This document shows, piece after piece, positions 60,907 through 64,000 of a DNA stretch of 64,000 bases (position 1 is the first letter of the stretch; every line of letters starts with the position of its first letter). A program made the position numbers and the translations under genes. The DNA is from Candidatus Zixiibacteriota bacterium. GTDB lineage: Bacteria; Zixibacteria; MSB-5A5; GN15; FEB-12. The notes beneath the pieces are model-generated. The model did not search any database, was not told the DNA's origin, and saw only the letters and a program-made list of their open reading frames with translations. The DNA is taken from positions 620,001 to 684,000 of the forward strand of contig DAOSXA010000002.1 of NCBI GenBank assembly GCA_035380245.1, in the 5' to 3' direction.

Positions 60907-62910
60907 CTACGGCAGTTGGTATCGTTCGCATAACTCGGCCACTTTGGTTGAATCCATACCGCGCTCAATTGCTTTCCTGAGCCCCTCGTTCGCTTCCTGC
61001 ATGCGACCGTGCTTGGCCATGAAGTCTATATACTGTTCAAACACTCGAAGCGGGGCATCGGTCCGGGAGGTAACGTACGAAATTATCCATTCGTAAGCAT
61101 TTCGGTCTGACGTGCGAGAGTAGAGTGTAATCATACCAAGATACGGAGCAAGATCAGCCGAATCGAGGTGAATCGCCTCTTTAAGTGCCCATTCTGCTTT
61201 GTTGTAATCACCCAGTTGAAGATAGGCCGCACCGAGATTGTTGAAAGTCGATATGCCGTGTGGATTAAGACCACGGGCAATCTCCAGCGACTCAAGAGCC
61301 TTATCCGGTTGATTCAGACGCACGTAACAAGCGCCTATCATAGTCCAACTATTCCAAAAGACGGGATTAGCCTTAACCGATTGCTCGAACAATTCGAGCG
61401 CGGCCTCGTACTTTTTGTCGTTCAACTCCACGACACCCCTTTGAAAGAGGTTAAGTGAAGGATACTTGCCTTTCCATTCCTCGACCCAAAGTTGCTCAGC
61501 TCGTGGATCACCGGCCAATTCGCCGTAATGTGACAGCAATGCCTCCATGTTCTGGCAGCGGTCGGGGTCGAGATGACGGTAAAGTCGAACGTGTTCGAGT
61601 ATGATGCCGGCGTTCGATTGCGCCGCCACACGCGGGAGGAGCACGATCAAACCCAGCGTACAAAACAGTACCGCCGTACAGGCGGTCTTGCGCGAGAAAT
61701 TCGACTCGTGCAATAGATAAAATAAAACACCGATCACGGCCGGAACCGCCGCGAACGAGAACAGATCCCAGTCACGCGGCATGCTCAACTTGGGGTCCAG
61801 GAGAAACACCGTCAAGGCAGCAACGCCGATTGTCAGCCCGAAAAACGAAGCCATCGCACGCATTTTATTTTTCAAAGATAAAAGCACCGGCGTCGCCACA
61901 GCCAGCCCGGGGATTAAAAGAATCCAGAGATTCAGATAATCCAGCCAGTGTCGCCATGACAAAAGGGTCTGGCCGTCGATCGTGAAACGATCCGCAACCG
62001 GCGGCAGAAAAGCGAAACGGAAGAAATAACTGGTGCTTCTGAAATAGAAAAATAGCCCGGCTCCTACGAGGATCAGCACCAACGCCAGCAATCCTTTGGT
62101 AGAAGGAGACCAGCGTCCGATGCGACGGCCGAGCGGTGTATCATGAAGCAACACCAGGATCAGTCCCGGCAACAAGACCGCCCCGAGAACGTGCATGAAC
62201 ACGGTCACGACGAAGGCGACCAGAACCCACCAGCGGTTGAGACGGCCTATCAGCGACAGCATCGCGATAAGTGTAAAGGCTGCCGTCGCGACCAGGAAAA
62301 GCGAATAGTTTTCAACATAGCCGAAAAACTGCAGGCTGTAGCCGCCGCTGAGACAGCCGATCACGAACAGCACGCGGCCCGATCGCACAATGGGCAGACG
62401 CAGCGCGGTCAGGCTTACCAGAACCGCGAAGACCACCCCGGCAAAGACGGCAATGATTTGATACGTCAGGGTGGCGGTCGCCTCGCCGTCTCCGCCGAGC
62501 AGATTGAACAAACCTAAGTGTGCCAGTGATTCTCCCACCTCGCGAGCCTTGAAGGCGAACGTCTTCCCTGCGCCGAGAGACGAAACCAGGGTATAGCCGT
62601 CGCCGAGGAAATGAGTACCGACTCTGCCGAACCAGAACAGTAGTCCGGCCACGATTGGTACGATCCACCAGAGCCGCGCGAATTTATCTTCTCCCCCTTC
62701 AGAAGAATCGAACAATCCTTTGGACATCGGCGACATCAGCGCTATCGGTACGGCTGCCCCCATGACGAACAGCGACAGTCTGACCCAGAGCGGATAAAAC
62801 GCCCACCAGTTCAAACCCCACACCCGCAGGTCGGGAAAGAAGGAGAAGAGGAGATACAACAACAGCATCGTGAAGTAGAGCGTTATGCTAACCTTGTACC
62901 TTGCTGCCAT
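60907..62910 (-). CDS. Integral membrane protein with C-terminal TPR domain
   Basis: A 667-residue protein. Residues 1-430 carry about 11-12 membrane helices (for example TLYFTMLLLYLLFSFFP, VVFAVLVSLTALRL, WVLVAFVVTVFMHVLGAVLL). The rest is soluble, with TPR units (AALELFEQSVKANPVFWNSW, KALESLEIARGLNPHGISTF, NKAEWALKEAIHLDSADLAP). The layout resembles membrane glycosyltransferase-like or O-GlcNAc-type proteins, but I find no glycosyltransferase signature, so the function is unknown. The ATG at 62910 has AAGGA upstream. The TPR side is likely cytoplasmic or periplasmic depending on topology. Confidence 0.75.
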   Translation of the reverse strand: MAARYKVSITLYFTMLLLYLLFSFFPDLRVWGLNWWAFYPLWVRLSLFVMGAAVPIALMSPMSKGLFDSSEGGEDKFARLWWIVPIVAGLLFWFGRVGTHFLGDGYTLVSSLGAGKTFAFKAREVGESLAHLGLFNLLGGDGEATATLTYQIIAVFAGVVFAVLVSLTALRLPIVRSGRVLFVIGCLSGGYSLQFFGYVENYSLFLVATAAFTLIAMLSLIGRLNRWWVLVAFVVTVFMHVLGAVLLPGLILVLLHDTPLGRRIGRWSPSTKGLLALVLILVGAGLFFYFRSTSYFFRFAFLPPVADRFTIDGQTLLSWRHWLDYLNLWILLIPGLAVATPVLLSLKNKMRAMASFFGLTIGVAALTVFLLDPKLSMPRDWDLFSFAAVPAVIGVLFYLLHESNFSRKTACTAVLFCTLGLIVLLPRVAAQSNAGIILEHVRLYRHLDPDRCQNMEALLSHYGELAGDPRAEQLWVEEWKGKYPSLNLFQRGVVELNDKKYEAALELFEQSVKANPVFWNSWTMIGACYVRLNQPDKALESLEIARGLNPHGISTFNNLGAAYLQLGDYNKAEWALKEAIHLDSADLAPYLGMITLYSRTSDRNAYEWIISYVTSRTDAPLRVFEQYIDFMAKHGRMQEANEGLRKAIERGMDSTKVAELCERYQLP

Positions 62911-63024
62911 TGACTATCCTTTGGAGAACGATCGAGACACCTGCCAACCGAATAAGCGATTTTATTAGCCTAATATAGATCCATCGGTTTTTTCTAACAA
63001 CTTGATAATGCGGAGTACAACACA

Positions 63025-63054
63025 AAGCCCCCGCCTCTGGCGAGACGGGGGCTT
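63025..63054 (-). terminator. Terminator of icd
   Basis: AAGCCCCCG and CGGGGGCTT pair around 12 bases. On the minus strand TTGTGTTG follows, giving a modest T tract. Confidence 0.75.
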
Positions 63055-63081
63055 GTTTATCGAAGTATCTCGCGGAGCGAT

Positions 63082-64000
63082 TTACATGTTCGAAATGATG
63101 TTGGTCGCAAACTGGGAAGTACCGATCTTCTTGGCGCCCTTCATCTGACGATGCAGGTCGTAAGTGACGGTCTTCTTGGCGATGGTTTTCTCAATCGCTT
63201 TTTCGATCAAACGCGCGGCCTTGTCCCAACCGAGATAGTCGAGCATCATCACCGCCGACAGCATGAGCGAGCCGGGGTTGATGACGTCCTTGTCGGCGTA
63301 CTTCGGCGCGGTGCCGTGAGTTGCCTCGAAGAGACCGATGTAGTCGCCGATGTTCGCGCCCGGAGCCATGCCAAGACCACCGACCTGCGCCGCGCAGGCG
63401 TCGGACAGATAGTCGCCGTTCAGGTTCGGGGTGGCAACCACCTCGTACTCGTCGGAGCGGGTCAGGATTTGCTGGAACATGGAATCGGCAATGCGATCCT
63501 TGATCACGATCTTGCCCTTGGGAGCCTTGCCTTTGTACTTCGACCAGAGTTCATCCTCAGTGATCGTCTGCCTCGGGAACTCCTTGCGAGCCACCTCGTA
63601 GCCCCAGTCACGGAAAGCCCCTTCGGTGAACTTCATAATGTTCCCCTTGTGGACCAGCGTAACCGAGCCGCACTTGTGGGCGATAGCATGCTGGATAGCC
63701 TTGCGGACCAGACGCTTCGAACCGGTCGCGGAGATCGGCTTGATGCCGATGCCGGAGTCGGGACGAATGTTGGTCTTCATGGACTTGTTCAGCCAGGCGA
63801 TCACTTTCCTGGCGTCATTACCGCCCTTTTTCCACTCGATCCCGGCATAGACGTCCTCGGTGTTCTCGCGGTAGATGATGACATTCATCTTCTCGGGATG
63901 AGTCACCGGCGAGCCGACGCCCTTGAACCAGCGCACGGGACGAACACAGGCATAGAGATTGAGAATCTGCCGAAGGCTGACGTTCAGCGAGCGGAATCCC
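63082..64000 (-). CDS. icd: NADP-dependent isocitrate dehydrogenase, 5'-truncated by the window
   Basis: The frame continues to the window edge, so about 305 C-terminal residues are seen; the start lies outside. Isocitrate-binding residues match E. coli Icd: RSLNVSLRQ (Ser113, Arg119), VRPVRWF (Arg129), YRENTEDVYAGIEW (Arg153, Tyr160) and the metal aspartates. The NADP specificity element THGTAPKYADKD keeps Lys and Tyr. The enzyme makes 2-oxoglutarate and NADPH in the citric acid cycle. A terminator lies just after its stop. Confidence 0.95.
   Translation of the reverse strand, partial: GFRSLNVSLRQILNLYACVRPVRWFKGVGSPVTHPEKMNVIIYRENTEDVYAGIEWKKGGNDARKVIAWLNKSMKTNIRPDSGIGIKPISATGSKRLVRKAIQHAIAHKCGSVTLVHKGNIMKFTEGAFRDWGYEVARKEFPRQTITEDELWSKYKGKAPKGKIVIKDRIADSMFQQILTRSDEYEVVATPNLNGDYLSDACAAQVGGLGMAPGANIGDYIGLFEATHGTAPKYADKDVINPGSLMLSAVMMLDYLGWDKAARLIEKAIEKTIAKKTVTYDLHRQMKGAKKIGTSQFATNIISNM

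Noticed and set aside
1..64000. CRISPR array or insertion sequence
   Set aside because: No regularly spaced direct repeats, transposase or terminal inverted repeats were found; the dispersed repeats are too few, unevenly spaced and paired as hairpins.

Overview
The window is about 52% GC, densely coded and free of rRNA, tRNA, CRISPR, phage or insertion-sequence signatures. It reads as a chromosomal stretch of a Gram-negative, anaerobic or facultative bacterium of the FCB superphylum. A Zixibacteria-like (or related candidate-phylum) lineage is my best guess. The reasons are: three secreted proteins ending in dockerin-type tails of the form GD.D...DLVYLVDYMF..GP.P; a TonB receptor with a carboxypeptidase-regulatory-like N-terminal domain; an E1 alpha/beta fusion dehydrogenase; and a promoter carrying a Fibrobacter-type SOS box. 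The taxon is inferred; no marker gene in the window settles it. TTG and GTG starts are common.

Layout. 1-5.5 kb: 3' part of pyruvate:ferredoxin oxidoreductase, a zinc-ribbon mini-protein, a beta-barrel protein and a TolB-like propeller. 5.6-14.1 kb (minus): leucyl aminopeptidase, chorismate synthase, an HDOD protein, a large GAF/pseudokinase/receiver protein and MiaB. 14.2-19 kb: two dockerin-tailed secreted proteins, one an M1 aminopeptidase. 19.4-25.2 kb: a Lon-like protease with eroded ATPase motifs, then a two-gene operon (cysteine-rich 70-residue protein plus Ski2-like helicase) behind a near-consensus promoter whose spacer holds the palindrome TGCACAAATGTGCA. 25.3-31.9 kb: an energy-transduction operon (TPR protein, membrane protein, ExbB, two ExbD, two TonB). 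32-40.5 kb: a lipoprotein with TonB-C-like modules, a polysaccharide flippase, the E1 fusion, an S9 peptidase and a small STAS-like protein.

40.8-44.6 kb holds a cobalamin riboswitch followed by a BtuB-like receptor and a dockerin-tailed beta-propeller resembling BtuG: a B12 uptake operon whose receptor would be powered by ExbB/ExbD/TonB. 45.1-51 kb is a cytochrome c maturation operon (ccmABCDEF, including a 38-codon ccmD). Its CcmE carries CxxxY in place of HxxxY and no ccmH is nearby, as in System I*. 51-57.9 kb: a DUF1573 protein, signal peptidase I, RseP, Dxr, a lipoprotein cyclophilin, an alkyltransferase-like protein, a lipoprotein and a beta-barrel. 58.2-60.3 kb: 3-hydroxyacyl-CoA dehydrogenase with acetate kinase. 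60.9-64 kb: a membrane/TPR protein and the 3' part of NADP isocitrate dehydrogenase.

Two dispersed non-coding repeat families sit in the gaps. One forms inverted hairpin pairs like BIMEs (22.1, 55.8 and 60.7 kb); the other has the core GCGAAGCGAAGTTTCGACA (44.7, 44.9, 60.7 and 60.9 kb). The observations I rate highest are the SOS-like helicase operon, the dockerin BtuG-like protein under the B12 riboswitch, the ATPase-degenerate Lon, and the pseudokinase beside an HDOD protein with an orphan H-box.
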